Shown: positions 24,301 through 36,646, counted from the stretch's first letter. The stretch is 64,000 nucleotides of DNA from Miscanthus floridulus (GCF_019320115.1 NC_089591.1:54622078-54686077), one strand, 5' to 3'. Made by a program: numbers and translations. Notes: generated by a model not told the origin, from the sequence alone.

Positions 24301-25418
24301 TTATATAATACAGGAAAGATGAAACAAGGCAGTAGGACACAAAGATTAACCAAAAAAATGAGCAGTGGTTCTCTAAAGGAAATGTAAATGGATAGAAACA
24401 AAAAAAAAACACCATGCTTGTCTAAGATGAGAACCAGAAGTCAAGTATGATATATGAGCACAGGTACATGTGTTGTTTTTTAGACAAGATAAAATCACCT
24501 GTACAAAGGTAGAAAGTGACAGAAGCGGTTTCTCCCCCACCTTTTGTTTTCTAGACTGCAAAATAGAATAGTAATAAAGTTAGGGGAAACGCTTCCACAC
24601 GATGAGAGCTACATGGAAGTCACTGGTCTACTGAAATAATTTCTTACAATACTTTCCCAGCTCCCCAAAGCATAAGTGAAAAAGATTGATATTTCACAGC
24701 AGGGCTGTACACACCCAGCATGAATAAAAGCACATACTCTTGAGGAAAGCATGAATGAACACAAACTAACCTCGATTACTAGCATTACAATGGCAAAAAT
24801 AACTTTTGCAACCTCTGTCAAAAAGTTAACGCTGATAGGACTGAACTGAAACTTCCCATCAACCTTCGACATGAAGACTAGGATAGGCTGCAAAACAAAG
24901 GTAACTGTTAGCAAGTTGTGACAATGCGTATACTACAATGTGGTGCATGATTAACTAGATTAAATATGCATGGGGTGTTAGAGGCTTACTATTTACTTTC
25001 AAAACAATCTCACACAGATCTACTAATAAATTTCAAGCACAGCCAAACAAGTAGAATTATCTATACTCATTCCCTAGTTTAGCTTTACCTACATGGGATT
25101 TGCTATATTCAAACAAGCATATGCATATCATATGGGTATGAACGGTAATGCATGACGTTATTGCTAGGATTAATGCTGTCAAACTGCCTGTCCAAGGATT
25201 TCATTGATTGGGCACTAAGTCATAAATAACTAGGGAGGATGAACCACCTGGAGGCCAACCAAGATGCAGTCCCCAGACACGAGAAGGACTTTAAGTGCAC
25301 GGTACTTGGATGATATCTTGCTGCGGTGCTTGTCGTACGCCCTCGACACACTCCTGGGGCTCGGAACTGCCACCTTGGAGTGACAAACGCTGCATTCCAG
25401 CACGCCATTCCTTTGCAT
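21355..25418 (-). CDS. CSTLP: CMP-sialic acid/nucleotide-sugar transporter-like protein, 14 exons
   Basis: Coding exons in transcript order are 25418-25248, 24887-24771, 24555-24499, 24200-24123, 23653-23609, 23450-23391, 23121-22999, 22896-22819, 22646-22577, 22238-22131, 22014-21881, 21809-21733, 21544-21496 and 21405-21355. Together they give 405 residues. All junctions are GT/AG and keep frame. The product is a multi-pass Golgi antiporter of the NST family: [56 protein letters not shown] and [20 protein letters not shown] are characteristic. The start is the ATG giving [15 protein letters not shown]; a longer TTG-initiated frame is a track artefact. The acidic tail ends DERKPLLPI. The true substrate in plants is uncertain. 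Related plant proteins have been linked to UDP-sugars or CMP-sialic acid. Confidence 0.92.
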
Positions 25419-26424
25419 CTCCTCCAACCGACCAGGATCAGCAGCCCAGGACTATAGGTCAGAGCTCTGAACAGTCCTCGTCAATACCTGTAGCCAAAAC
25501 ACTATAGCAAACTGAGTAATAACTAGCAGTTCCCTCTAAATTTCACAGCTAGCAGTTCCCTCTAAATTTCACAGCATTTTTGCTAGTCCATTCATCAAAA
25601 CGCACGAATTTCATCAAAACGTATCATTACCCTGAACGCTGAAAACACGAACGGCAATATAAGCAGCCGTCAGCAACTAGCTACCCACACCAGATCAACA
25701 AAAACCAACAGCGCCAGTAACTCAGCATAAATGGACAAAAAAAACCGCGGACATAGCTAATTCACGATCATATGCCGCCTCCGCGTCCTATAACTGATTG
25801 CCGCTCAATCAGCAGCCACGAAAAATAACTCCGAAAATCGCAAAACAATCCGAGCAGCGAAGAGATCTGAGAGCGCGCTGGCGCGAGACTGTACCACAGA
25901 ATCACGGGAAGATGCGGAAACGTGGTGGTGAGATCTCGCGGCGACGTGGATCTAGCCCCGCCTTCCTAGTCACCGGCTCACCGCGCGCGCGCGCGCGGCG
26001 AATCCCGCTCGGCGGGGTCAGTGCAGGCTCCGCTACCAGCACGCTTCCGCTCGCGCGCCGCGTGTGCTAAGCGGCGAGGAAAGCCGCCGCGGAGATCTCG
26101 GGTGAAGGCGGGAGGAGGTGGGGGTCGCGAGCGCGGTGGCGGTGGCGCGGGAGGGGGAGGTGTCAAGGTGTGCGTGGCCGTGGGAGAGGAGGAGCGGAAG
26201 TAGGCGGGTGCTTCTCTCGCGTTTATGTTTTCCTCGTTCGTGGTCCGGCGCTTTTGCGCTCGAGGAAAATGCTTGGAAGTCCCTGTGCTTTGCACGTTTA
26301 TTATGCTTTTCCACTTTTCCAGAGTTTTTTGGCTAAAGAAAATATCTGTACTCTTTCTTGAGGTGTCTCATGTCTACTAGTGCTATATATATTAAGACAC
26401 CGTTTGAACCCAATGAGCTAAATA
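25419..26424. other. 5' UTR and promoter of the transporter gene
   Basis: Non-coding by my reading. The GC-rich part (25900-26250) probably holds the first untranslated exon and promoter. A 26-base unit CTAGCAGTTCCCTCTAAATT... is tandemly duplicated at 25523-25574. A CG dinucleotide run lies at about 25981-25997. Confidence 0.5.
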
Positions 26425-26428
26425 TTAA

Positions 26429-26532
26429 GGGCTCATTCGGTTGTTCCAGGATGAGGCCAATTGCTATATAAATTAGCCTGTGGTTCCAGGTGGAAATCTT
26501 CCAGGCACAATTCCGAGAGAAACGAATGGGCC
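26429..26532. mobile_element. short MITE
   Basis: GGGCTCATTCGGTT at the left is mirrored by AACGAATGGGCC at the right, with TTAA on both sides (26425-26428, 26533-26536). It is 104 bp and non-coding. The duplication could be TTAA or the TAA used by PIF/Harbinger elements. Confidence 0.5.
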
Positions 26533-26536
26533 TTAA

Positions 26537-29275
26537 CTGTTTTTTAACCTGTTTAGATTTATTAGCAACTCATAGTTAGTATTTGTAGGGTTTATTTGAT
26601 CCTACAACTCATAGGTGGTTAGAATTGTCTAGAATACCTCTGCGTTTATTTATTTTGTCTAGAGAGACATGTGTAGAAAGAAATAATGAGAGACACAAAG
26701 GTCTTTAGGCATATTAGTTGACATCTAATGAAATGACCATTAGCATTATTAGCTAAGTTTATTTGGATCCATGCTAGCTAAATTGTACAAGCTAATATTA
26801 GTTGTTGGATCCAAGAAAGGAAACTAGTTATTGACTAATGTTGAGCTAGGCGGTGGGTAAGGCACTACTCATTTAGCCCCAAAAGTATATAAATCTTATC
26901 TTATTTTTTGAAAAGTCAATAAATGTCAAGTTAAAAATCTAATATTTACGATGTGTAATAAATATTAATAGATTACTGATGGAATACATCTTCATAGTAA
27001 ATCTGTCTAGAGATATAAATGTTGATACTATTTTTCATAAGTTTAGTCAAATTGAGATTGATTGACTTAGATTTACAATTTTTTTAAGATGGAGAGAGTA
27101 GATTGCATATTTTCTAGAATCAATATATGTTCTCAATGAATTTTTAATGGATAACAGTTAGCTTGAAAAAGTATGGAAATAGAATAGTGCACACTAACAA
27201 CCATGAATGAATAAATAAAAAACATAATAATACTAAAATCTAAACCCTAGCGATCATATAGATGATGGTAAAGATCCACCAAAGTTACGGTTAGTTGAAC
27301 ATTTATTAATTAGTATTGTCCCTTAATTCGTTCAAAACCAACAAGTAAAATTGTTATACCCATCCTCTCTACCCCTTGCTTTATTAACAATGAATCTCAA
27401 CTTTAACACTTGTGTATGTTTTTATTATTTGTTATATGCATGTCATGCTCCTTGTTAGTGTATATTGTAATTGCACTTATCTTTGTTGGTGTTGACAATC
27501 TAACTTAAGCTAGAGAGACTTGAGTCACACTCCCAAGTACAATGACTCAAGTCCCTCTAACTTGATTAGCAGAGACTCATATGTTGACAAATTAGATGAC
27601 TATTATGAGTTGCCAGATATAGTGCCGCATTGCTAGATTTGTAATGATCGTTTTCCCACTGTCATTAATGAAATCACTCTATATAAAGATGATAAAGGGA
27701 ATAACCATTGGTCCATTGCACGTCGTATCACTAGATACCTTTAGTTTTTTTTGAAAGCCACTAGATACCTTTAGTTAGTGATTGGTTTCACAGATAGAAT
27801 GGTTCTAGGTGGGATATCCCATTTTTGGCTTGGTGTTTGGTCCAGAATTAGCCAGAGACATGACGATCCCACTACGGAATTTACCCTCTCATCAGGGATC
27901 AACTCGCCTTCAGAAAACTTGTGAACTGAAGATTTGAAGATTGAAGGAGTAATTTGTGAAACTTCTCTGTAATATTTGTTTTGGCACTTTTGCGCCTTTC
28001 TGTTTGGCCCCCTTTGTTGGGTTTTGGCTACAACGAGTTGCTACTAGTCTGCTGGTGTTTAGGGCGTTTGGTTCCTGGCGGGTCAGAATCCTTTACAACT
28101 CTAGTTTGTTTGTTGTATGTTGTAGGTGGCGTCCCTAGTGGTCACTTTTTCTGCTTTTAGTTTATAATGTGACGTTTCAAGCTTTCAAGCTAGGGTGCAG
28201 TGTGCGGGGGAACTCCGCCTTGCAACCCGCTGCGTGGGCTCCAAGCTCAGCCTTGCCGCGGACGCAGGCCACATGCATGAAGGTGCAAGGTCGTGGGCGT
28301 GGAGGAGAGAGAAGATGGCGAGGTCGGTGATGGAGATCAAGCGACGCTCCATCTTCGTGTGTAGTAAAATGAAGTGAGTGAGGAAGAAGAAAGGAAAAAA
28401 GAAATGAGGTTGACAAGTGGGGCCCACAAAGTCAGGTATTTGATCCCACCTTTGATGTCTCCAAATAAAACAGGATAGTCTCGTAAAAGATGAGATGAGA
28501 CTATTTTATTCATAAATGTCTCATAACCAAACATAAGCTTAGATGTTCTAATGATCGTTTTACGAAATCACTCTATATAGAGGTGATGAAGGGCATAACC
28601 ATTGCATGAATGGTAAAAAAAATTAGTTCGCTATAGCATCGTTAGCAACTAAAATAACAGAACAAACACTACGTTTGAAAAATATAAATGGGAAAACCGG
28701 TACAAGTAAATATAAGGTATGCGAGGGAGGGAGGAGGAAAAGATGATGCCGAGCCAGTTCTTGACATCTTCCTGGTCTTTGGCAAGTTGGTGACCTGTCT
28801 CTTTTTAGCCGTCGCGTTCACAAGCTTTGCAGCTCGTGCAAGCTACTGGCACGCTTCTTTCTGCGATATGTACCCTTTTTGAGGACGTTGCCGGCGTTCC
28901 ATTTGAAACACTATTTGCATGTTAGGTCCAGGTCCAAACACAGCGGGAGTATTAATGTATAAGAATATTCTTAAGTATCCTACCTATATATGTTTCTTCT
29001 TTTTAAAGAAAAAGGGAGCTAAAAACCTATACATGACGCTAATAACCGTTACAGCAGCATTACCATTTTCTCAATGTTCATCCCGCTTTGATGCGTTAGT
29101 TTGCAACTTTTGGTTTTTATATTCATTAACGACAAAATTCTCATTTTGATTCCTTAACTATTGTTTGAGTCTCAATTTCATCACCGAACAATCGAAATGG
29201 TTATTTTAATTCTCCAAATTATAAATCATAAAATTAAACATATTTATGAATTTATAGGCAAACATATTCACATTT
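26537..29275. other. repeat-rich intergenic DNA without a gene
   Basis: About 26878-27101 looks like a decayed Stowaway relic (GTCAAATTGAGATTGATTGACTTAG...GGAGAGAGTA). Two similar 60-65-bp blocks at about 27641-27706 and 28550-28607 flank roughly 840 bp. CACTAGATACCTTTAGTT is duplicated near 27730-27775. No coding exon is supported. Confidence 0.5.
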
Positions 29276-31893
29276 TCTCTACTATAATGGACCAATTAAA
29301 ATTATACTAGGCCCTCTCCGAAAAGCGTTCCCCACTGAGGGTTTTCAACCATTATACATCCATAAAAATATACATAAGAATTTATCTTTATTAAAATTAA
29401 GGACTAATAAAATACCTAAATTAAATTCAATGGCCACGATTCCACGTGGGATGTCAGCACCCCGCACGCCCCTCAATCACGCAGTACAGATCTCCTCCTC
29501 CACCTCGCCCCCTCTCCCGTCGTCGCACGCCGCACGCTACCCACTCGCAGAATTCGCGACGCACCATAGTCCCGGACGTGCATGCCCTCTCGAGGGCGCC
29601 AGGGACGCCATAGTTGCCGGCGCGATGGACGACGGGCCGGCAGGCGGGGAAGCACCGAGCGGGCTCGTCACCGGCAGCACCACGGAGGTGTGTTGTGTGT
29701 AAGGACTCAATCGCAGGGCTCCGCGTCATCGACCGGCCCATTATCAACACCGACCTCGACCGGCGGTGGCATCGGCTTCCCGCCCGCCGTCGAGATCTTC
29801 CGCGCCAAGGTCTGCAGGCCGACTGCTTCCCCTTCGGCGCACCGAGGATGACTACTCCATCGCCGGTACGTTCTTCGGTTCACAACCCCTCCCTCCTGGC
29901 TTTCGCGCACACACTGGTACTGTGTTCTATTACTGGATTTGGATGGTGTTGGTGCGCGATGCAGCCGACGACGGATAGGACGGAGCGACGTAGGCGCTGA
30001 TTGTTGTTGACCTGCAGAGGGAGGCCGTAGGCGGGGCTCAACAGCAAGTAACTCATGCTGTAAATTGACATCTCGCAGCAGGTTTCCACGAGTTGATTTG
30101 ATTATTGTTGATGATGATTGCCACGGTCGACATTTTGGTGCTTCTTGTCTCCTGCAGGTTTTGTTATCTACTTCGACAAGATTTGTGCCAGGTAACTAAT
30201 AATCTGTTCAGTTGCATCCAAAATTTATTTATCTACTATTATATTATTATTGTTGTTGAACTTTGTTTAATGCTATATGTGGAGTTTCAAGAGATAATAA
30301 AAATCTACACACCAATTTCATGATTTCATCTAATCAAATTAACAATAACATTTTTCATAATGTTTGTCTAGCAAGGTTGTAAAATATTATTTTACACGGC
30401 AAAAGATCTGCCGGCAGGGGAGCCCGTACCTATTTTTTATTCTTCAGCGGAGAAAAAACTGATTACCGATTTTTGTCAGTTCAACTGAAACCCCAATGCG
30501 GAAGTGAACCATAGAGGGCTCCCTGCCTTGTCTAATGTTGCTTGTGAGGGATTTAGATGGGTTATCGAGATCTTTAGTTGAGTTTATTTCATTCGGTTAA
30601 TTGTCATGAACAAATGATATTGACAGGAACTAGAATTGGATAGGGAGCAAGAGAGCAAGGTGGACGGGTGATGCATGCCTTCAGGCATGATCTGCACAGG
30701 GTGATGCTCCTTGGGCCAACAACATCGTTTTTGATGGCAATGGGGATAAGATGGTAATTTTTTTGTTTAATTACGCTCCAATATAGTCAATGGAGTAGAC
30801 TCTCAGATTTAAAACTGTAAAACAAATTACTTTATCTTTTCACTTTTTTACAGAAAAACGGAGGGGAAGAGACGTCCACACCTGATATATTGCACTGAGC
30901 CAACAAAGAGCTTGCTGACCAACTTAAGAATAAGTTTTACAAAGCAATAGGGGAAGGAGAACTACTCCATGATGAAATAAAATTCAATTAAAATGGTGCA
31001 ACAATAATCCCTATTGGAGGAAGGTTCAGTTGAATGGCAAATTGATATCCATAATGCAATCGGGTGTAATACTCAACAAAGATTGCAATTCACGCATTGG
31101 CAATGGAGGTTTTCATAGGAAGAATTTCCAACTTTATACTCTCCTTTTACTGCTAATCTTCATAGGCTAGATATGATATTGTTCTATTCTATATACTATC
31201 CTACATATTATAGTTCTTTTTTTTACTATGGGCTAATAAAAGTAATTTTAGTGAGCAAACACTGATCCAAAAAAACAGCTTTGAGTACGAGCCTTTTTGG
31301 TAACTTCCAAGCTTCTAAAGTATCTAAAGTTTCTTTCAGTAAATCAAAAATTTAGTAAGGTTTCTTTGACAATCTTTATTTTATATTATGAGGATGTGAG
31401 GAGTAGTAGGAGGGGAATGGGAAGATGGTGAGATTATACTAAGCATCCAAGAACACATGGAAGACAGATTTTGATGATGGTAAGAGGATAGGCAAGCTAC
31501 ACTGTCAAGTGTCAACATACTTCAATCACAAGCTCTGCAAGTGGTTTGATGTGATAGATGGGGATATTAGCTTAACTGAAATGTTTATGTACTTCATGCA
31601 TCAGGACTTTGTAATGTAGTTGTAGCCTATTGTATAGCAGCTTGGTAGTTGATTATAAATCAGAGTATTATCCTATTGTTTCAAAGTAGAGTTTTCTTTT
31701 GATATCCACGTGCGCTGTCGCACGTGCATTTTCACAAGTTTCTATAATATACTAAGAATGATGCAATGAATTGGAATCTCTCTTAATTGTCTTGCTGTAC
31801 TCTATTTATGTGACGAAAGTACCACTGTAGTTTGGTTGTTTCAATGTGCATCCTTAAAATAAAGCCGTGGTGTTAGCACGGGCACTATACTAG
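29276..31893 (+). mobile_element. probable non-autonomous Helitron
   Basis: The right end has a GCCGTG/GCACGGGC stem-loop near 31863-31882, then ACTATACTAG ending at 31893 and followed by T. This is the plant Helitron 3' form (hairpin, about 10 bases, CTAG, host T). A candidate left end TCTCTACTATAATGGACC begins at 29276. The left flank is T where A is expected, so that end is less sure. The element carries a broken host gene fragment and no Rep/helicase, the usual picture for gene-capturing Helitrons. Confidence 0.5.
29690..29873 (+). pseudogene. NQR: NADPH:quinone reductase (FMN reductase-like) fragment
   Basis: Three reading frames in turn give CKDSIAGLRV and INTDLD, then GFPPAVEIFRAKV, then LQADCFPFGAP, then DDYSIAG. 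In NQR-type NADPH-dependent FMN reductases these occur in this order, with the last piece corresponding to the flavin-binding SPEYNYS region. Frameshifts lie near 29760, 29815 and 29850, so no functional product is possible. The fragment ends at a GTACG that may be an old splice donor, suggesting capture of genomic exon DNA. It sits inside the probable Helitron. Confidence 0.72.
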
Positions 31894-32179
31894 TTCCTAA
31901 ATAAAAGAAAGCATCGCAAAATATGACACTTTGAGGCCCCCTTTGGAGTGGAGGATTGGCAAAGAATTTTTGGAGGATTCAGATTCCTTCCTAAGTTTTC
32001 CTACACACCCCTTTGGTTCATAGGAAAGCATAGGAACTATTCCTTAGGATTGTATTCCTTTGGGCGTGATTTCACAGGAAAGCAAGCAAGAGGTCTGATC
32101 TCTTGGAAAAAAATCCTGGCGGGAAAGCTGCCTCCTCTGGTGTGTCATTGGCTCTCTAGGCACTTGTGTGTTTGGTGGG

Positions 32180-34034
32180 TGAAATATCTTAATGGTTAGA
32201 GGGGGTGAATAGCCTAATAAAAATTTCTACAACAAAACTTAACAAAAACTAGTTAGACAATTATGAGACGAAACAAGTGTTGCGTTAGCCTACTAAAAAA
32301 AGCAAGCCACCTACCACAATTTTAGTTTCTATTTTCTCTAACCACATAATAGCTATGGCACTACACTAAGTTAGTATGCTCTCAAAGACTAACTAAAGAG
32401 CCACACTAACCAAACTAACAAGCTCTCACAACTAGGTACACTGAAGAGCATGATAACTAGTTTGTGGTAATGTAAAGACAGAGAGCAAGATAGTTATACC
32501 GCCGTGTCGAAGAGTGAACCAATCAATCACAAGAATCAATATAAATGAAGACCAATCACCTCGGAATAAAATGATGACACAATGATTTTTACCGAGGTTC
32601 ACTTGCTTGCCGGCAAGCTAGTCCTCGTTATGGCAATTCACTCACTTGGAGGTTCACGCGCTAATTGGCACCACACACTAAACCCTCAATAGGGTGCCGC
32701 ATAACCAACACAAGATGATGATCACACAAGCCACGAGCAATCCACTAGAGTATCTTTTGGCTCTCCACTAGGGAAAGGTTAAGAACCCCTCACAATCACC
32801 ACGATCGGAGCCGGAGACAATCACCACTCTCCACTCAACGATCCTCGCTGCTCCAAGCCGTCTAGGTGGTGGCAACCACCAAGAGTAACAAGCGAATCCC
32901 GCAGCGAAACACGAACACCAAGTGCCTCTAGATGCAAACACTCAAGCAATGCACTTGGATTCTCTCCCAATCTCACAAAGATGATGAGTCAATGATGGAG
33001 ATGAGTGGGAGAGCTTTGGCTAAGCTCACAAGGTTGCTATGTCAATGCAAATGGCCAAGTGGATGAGCTTGAGTCAGCCATGGGGCTTAAATAGAAGCCC
33101 CCACGAAATAGAGCCGTTGTACCCCTTCACTGGGCACAACATGGGGTGACCGGACGCTCCGGTCACGCAATGCGTGCCACGTGTCCCCTCTCTTCAAATA
33201 CTGAGCGCTCGATCTCAACGATCAAGTGATGACCGGACGTAACAACTCAAAGTGACCGGACGTTGAACCCCAGCGTCCGGTCGTTTTCAGTAAGCATCCA
33301 GAGATGACTTTTCACGACCGAACGCGTCCGGTCATGCTCGACTGGACTGACCCAGCGTCCGGTCACTTGGCGTTTCCCCTATGCATGACCATGTCAGTGT
33401 GACCGGACGCAGCCAGCCAGCGTTCGATCGTTTCAGCGCCAGTGTCCGGTCGACGACCGACGCTGCGCTTCTTCTTCTGCTACTGACCGGACGCACCGAT
33501 CCTTCAAAGACCAGCGTATGGTCACTTACAGTGACCACGTTCACCTGAGTTTAGGGCGCCGGTGAAGTTTCTTAACCCTTGCTCAAATGTGCCAACCACC
33601 AAGTGTATCATCTTGTGCACATGTGTTAACATATTTTCATAAACATTTTCAAAGGTGTTAGCACTCCACTAGATCCTAAATGCATATGCAATGGGTTAGA
33701 GCATCTAGTGGCACTTTGATAACCGCATTTCGATACGAATTTCACCCCTCTTAATAGTACGGCTATCGAACCTAAATGTGATCACACTCGCTAAGTGTCT
33801 AGATCACCAAAACAAAATGGCTCCTGCCATTTATACCTTTGCCTTAAGCCTTTTGTTTTTCTCTTTCTTCTTTTCAAGTCTAAGCACTTGATCATCACCA
33901 TGGCATCACCATCATTATGTCATGATCTTCATTTGCTTTACCACTTGGAATGTGATACCTATCTTATGATCACTTGATAAACTAGGTTAGCACTTAGGGT
34001 TTCATCAATTCACCAAAACCAAACTAGAGCATTC
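32180..34034 (-). repeat. solo LTR (copy 1)
   Basis: Starts TGAAAT, ends ATTCA, and is flanked by a perfect 5-bp duplication GTGGG (32175-32179, 34035-34039). Its reverse complement matches 58985-60744 along its length, for example CTTGCCGGCAAGC and the GACCGGACGC-rich block. No internal retroelement sequence is attached, so it is a product of LTR-LTR recombination. It lies in reverse orientation relative to copy 2. The internal frame at 33332-33544 is not a gene. Confidence 0.85.
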
Positions 34035-34039
34035 AGTGG

Positions 34040-35730
34040 GAAGGTGGCCTTTATGCTAGCAAGTTGTTCAAAGTCAAAATCTGAGCATCAATCCTGTTGG
34101 CATTTCTCAATGTAATCACCAAGTGAGGAGGTTTTAAGTCCATCACCGGTAATGACGCTAGAAATGCTTGTTGATATTTCTTAACACCATTACTAAGATT
34201 GAGTTAATCTTAGCAACGCTGCTAAGAAACACCAACTACGATAGTCCATAAAAATTACAGACAATATCCGCAAGCATACGGAGCTATCGTTGTAGCATTT
34301 CACCCGGAAGTATTCAGTGTATCGTTATTTATATTTTTCCAAAGGAGGGCAAGGTATACCAAGTCTAGCATAGACATAAACATGATGAACATACTTGCAT
34401 AGTAGAGCATAGATCATGGCAGGGGTAAAATCGGTATTTTAAGGATAGTGGACACACATCTGAGCCTAACCTCAAGGATAAAAGGAAAATAAAAAATAAA
34501 AGAATATTCCTACGTGGAGCTGGCATGTTCTAATATAACCGTGCAAAGAACAGTTGATAGTCATACAATGAACCTGGTTAGAGCTAGAACTAAGTGTGAG
34601 ATAGGTCGGGAAGACACCGAGTACTAGTCTGCCAGCATCCTCGTATGACAATTTAGACTCCTACACCCAGACAAACGTGGGGGATTACAAGGGATGGACA
34701 GGGCTGTCACTACATGCCGCCTACCCCTCAACCGTGGAAAGGGAAATGTATTCATCTGCTCCTATGTACCCAAGCACCTCGCTTGATTACACAGAAACTA
34801 CCCATATCCCCTCGGGGACTCTGACCCTACGGATCGATAAGTAAGGATATGGGCACACCCGAAGGCACGATGAACCGCCATCTCAACCCTAGCTCTAATT
34901 CTACTCATATAAGTTGTATGAATGATTAAGCTTATAGTTGAACATGTTAAGATCATCACATACAAACTATATACTAGTTCATATGTCATGATTATAACAT
35001 GAAAACTATACTCTAGTTCATATGCACTACTATATGAATAAAATGTGAACTTGAACTTGGAAGAACTCTTTATAAAGGTATTCATACCAAAGTGGCTCTT
35101 CTTCCAAGGAGACAAGCTCTTCTTTAGCTTTTGCCTTGCTCACAAACTAATACTAAAGACTAAAAGACTAGATGAGGTAGTGAGGTAGAGGCTCCAAATG
35201 AATGTGTGTGTTGCGTATGAGCTCCACCCTTGCTTTTATACTGAAACGTGGTCGGTTTGGTGCAGGTAAACTAGGAAACCATCGTAGACCGCCTCTGCAT
35301 GGCGGCATGCAACCGCCGTAGAAGAGTGGGGCCGAGAGGAGGGAGTGGGGGTGCGGCCGCACCTAGGGTGCGCGACGCACCCTGGTGGGCCCGCCTCGCG
35401 ACCGCCTTCGTCTGGTCGGTTCCTAAGTGGGCGTGGACCCTATCCACGGTGGTGTTCTGCCTAGGTAAATTGTGTAGGTGGGCTTTCTTCCTTTCTTTCC
35501 TTCGCGCATTTCTGCTTTACACTTTCTGTTTGCGCCTTTTGCTTGATTTTATTCATTTTCCACTTGTATTTGAATATGTGTCCTGCAAAGCATGCTTTCT
35601 CCAATATAAGTGGGACTAGGTCAATAGTATATGCATATATGTTAAAAGTATGTCCATTTCTCCTGTTTTAGATAATAATTGGCGGTCGAATGTTGTCGCC
35701 AAATCCTCTATTTTTTTCCTATAGTGCTAC
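34040..35730. repeat. unclassified repeat-like sequence
   Basis: No gene was recognised. A TATA-like motif with downstream CA-rich sequence on the minus strand (35233-35240) and a GC-rich block at 35290-35460 resemble an LTR promoter read leftward. The sequence ends at TTGGCGACAACATTCG-like subterminal DNA (minus strand) and a CACTATAGGAAAAA terminus at 35726. Confidence 0.35.
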
Positions 35731-35855
35731 CAAAGGCCATTTCATCTTGTTTCTTGTGTTTTCTATTTCTATAGGGTTGGATAAACATGCCAACTCAATT
35801 CCTGTATAATTCATATTCCTATGTTTTCCCTGTCCTGCCTTCCAAGAGGGCCTGA

Positions 35856-36646
35856 AGGGTGGCGAATCAGACTATAGGATACTAGCAGCCATTATCGGAG
35901 GTTTGAGTTTTCTGATGTTTTGAAGGAGGCAAAAATTCCTTTTTTTTTTCTAAAAAAAGAAGAGGCAAAAAGATAGAGATGAGTATGAATAAGAAATTGG
36001 GGGTTTCCGGCCACGAAAGCAGGAAATCACGGTGAACACTGAACGAAGTTGCAATTTGCAAAACACGAATAGCATCATACCATCGCCTACTCGATTACCA
36101 AATTGAGGGGATGGCTAGGCATCGCTTGTGGGGACTGGGGGAAGCATCAGAGAGCACACAGTAGGCAGATCGAGACACTGAGTGAGACAGCATAGCTGCA
36201 CTTTTGTTTTCCAATTGGCTGGGCCTCGCGAGTGGGCCATATTGACCTGGGGCAGGTAGGTTTCTGTGTTCGACCCAATCACCCAAACGAGACCCATCGG
36301 CCATCGACCGGCCCGCAACCGTGGAGTCTGCACCGGACTCTGGAAGGAGCACGTCGCGCCCGAACCAGCAGCTCCCAAAACAAAAAGAAAAAACTGTAGA
36401 GGGGGAAAAGCAACCCAATCCTAGGTCACGCCGCTCATCCACACGGCACCGAAATTCCCGGCCCTTCTCGCTTCCCCGCAGCCGACGACGGCGTCCACCG
36501 CGGCGGCGGCGGCGGTCCGAGAAGAATAGCCGCCGTGCAGGCGCATTATCCGTCCTCATCCAACCAGGCCCAGCGGAAGGGGAGGAAAAGGCGACCTCGC
36601 CGCCTGATCGTGCGCCCTCGCCACCGCCGATGCTGCGGCGCCGGCC
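35856..36646. other. promoter and 5' UTR of the 663-aa gene
   Basis: AT-rich to 36060, then GC-rich towards the start codon. A (GGC)-rich stretch occurs near 36500. Frames here lack recognisable domains and are probably untranslated leader. Confidence 0.45.

Larger units (their letters stand above)
31935..35852. mobile_element. possible PIF/Harbinger-like TIR element with nested insertions
   Basis: GGCCCCCTTTGGA at 31935 is mirrored by CCAAGAGGGCC ending at 35852, with TGA next to both ends (31932-31934, 35853-35855). Inside each end are related stretches (CATAGGAA, AATTCCT) in inverted order. A solo LTR occupies 32180-34034. A minus-strand TATAAAAG at 35233-35240 and a TTTCCTATAGTG (CACTA-like terminus) ending at 35726 point to further insertions between. 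Boundaries are tentative. Confidence 0.4.

Noticed and set aside
25230..25427. Upstream start for the transporter giving three extra residues
   Set aside because: That frame opens with TTG, not ATG. The first ATG at 25418 gives the start expected from the family.
31948..32199. 83-residue open frame near 32 kb
   Set aside because: Lies across a TIR-element end and the start of a solo LTR; no domain and no conserved start.
33140..33525. CRISPR-like repeat array
   Set aside because: Repeat words are short, occur in both orientations with irregular spacing, and lie in an LTR of a plant genome.
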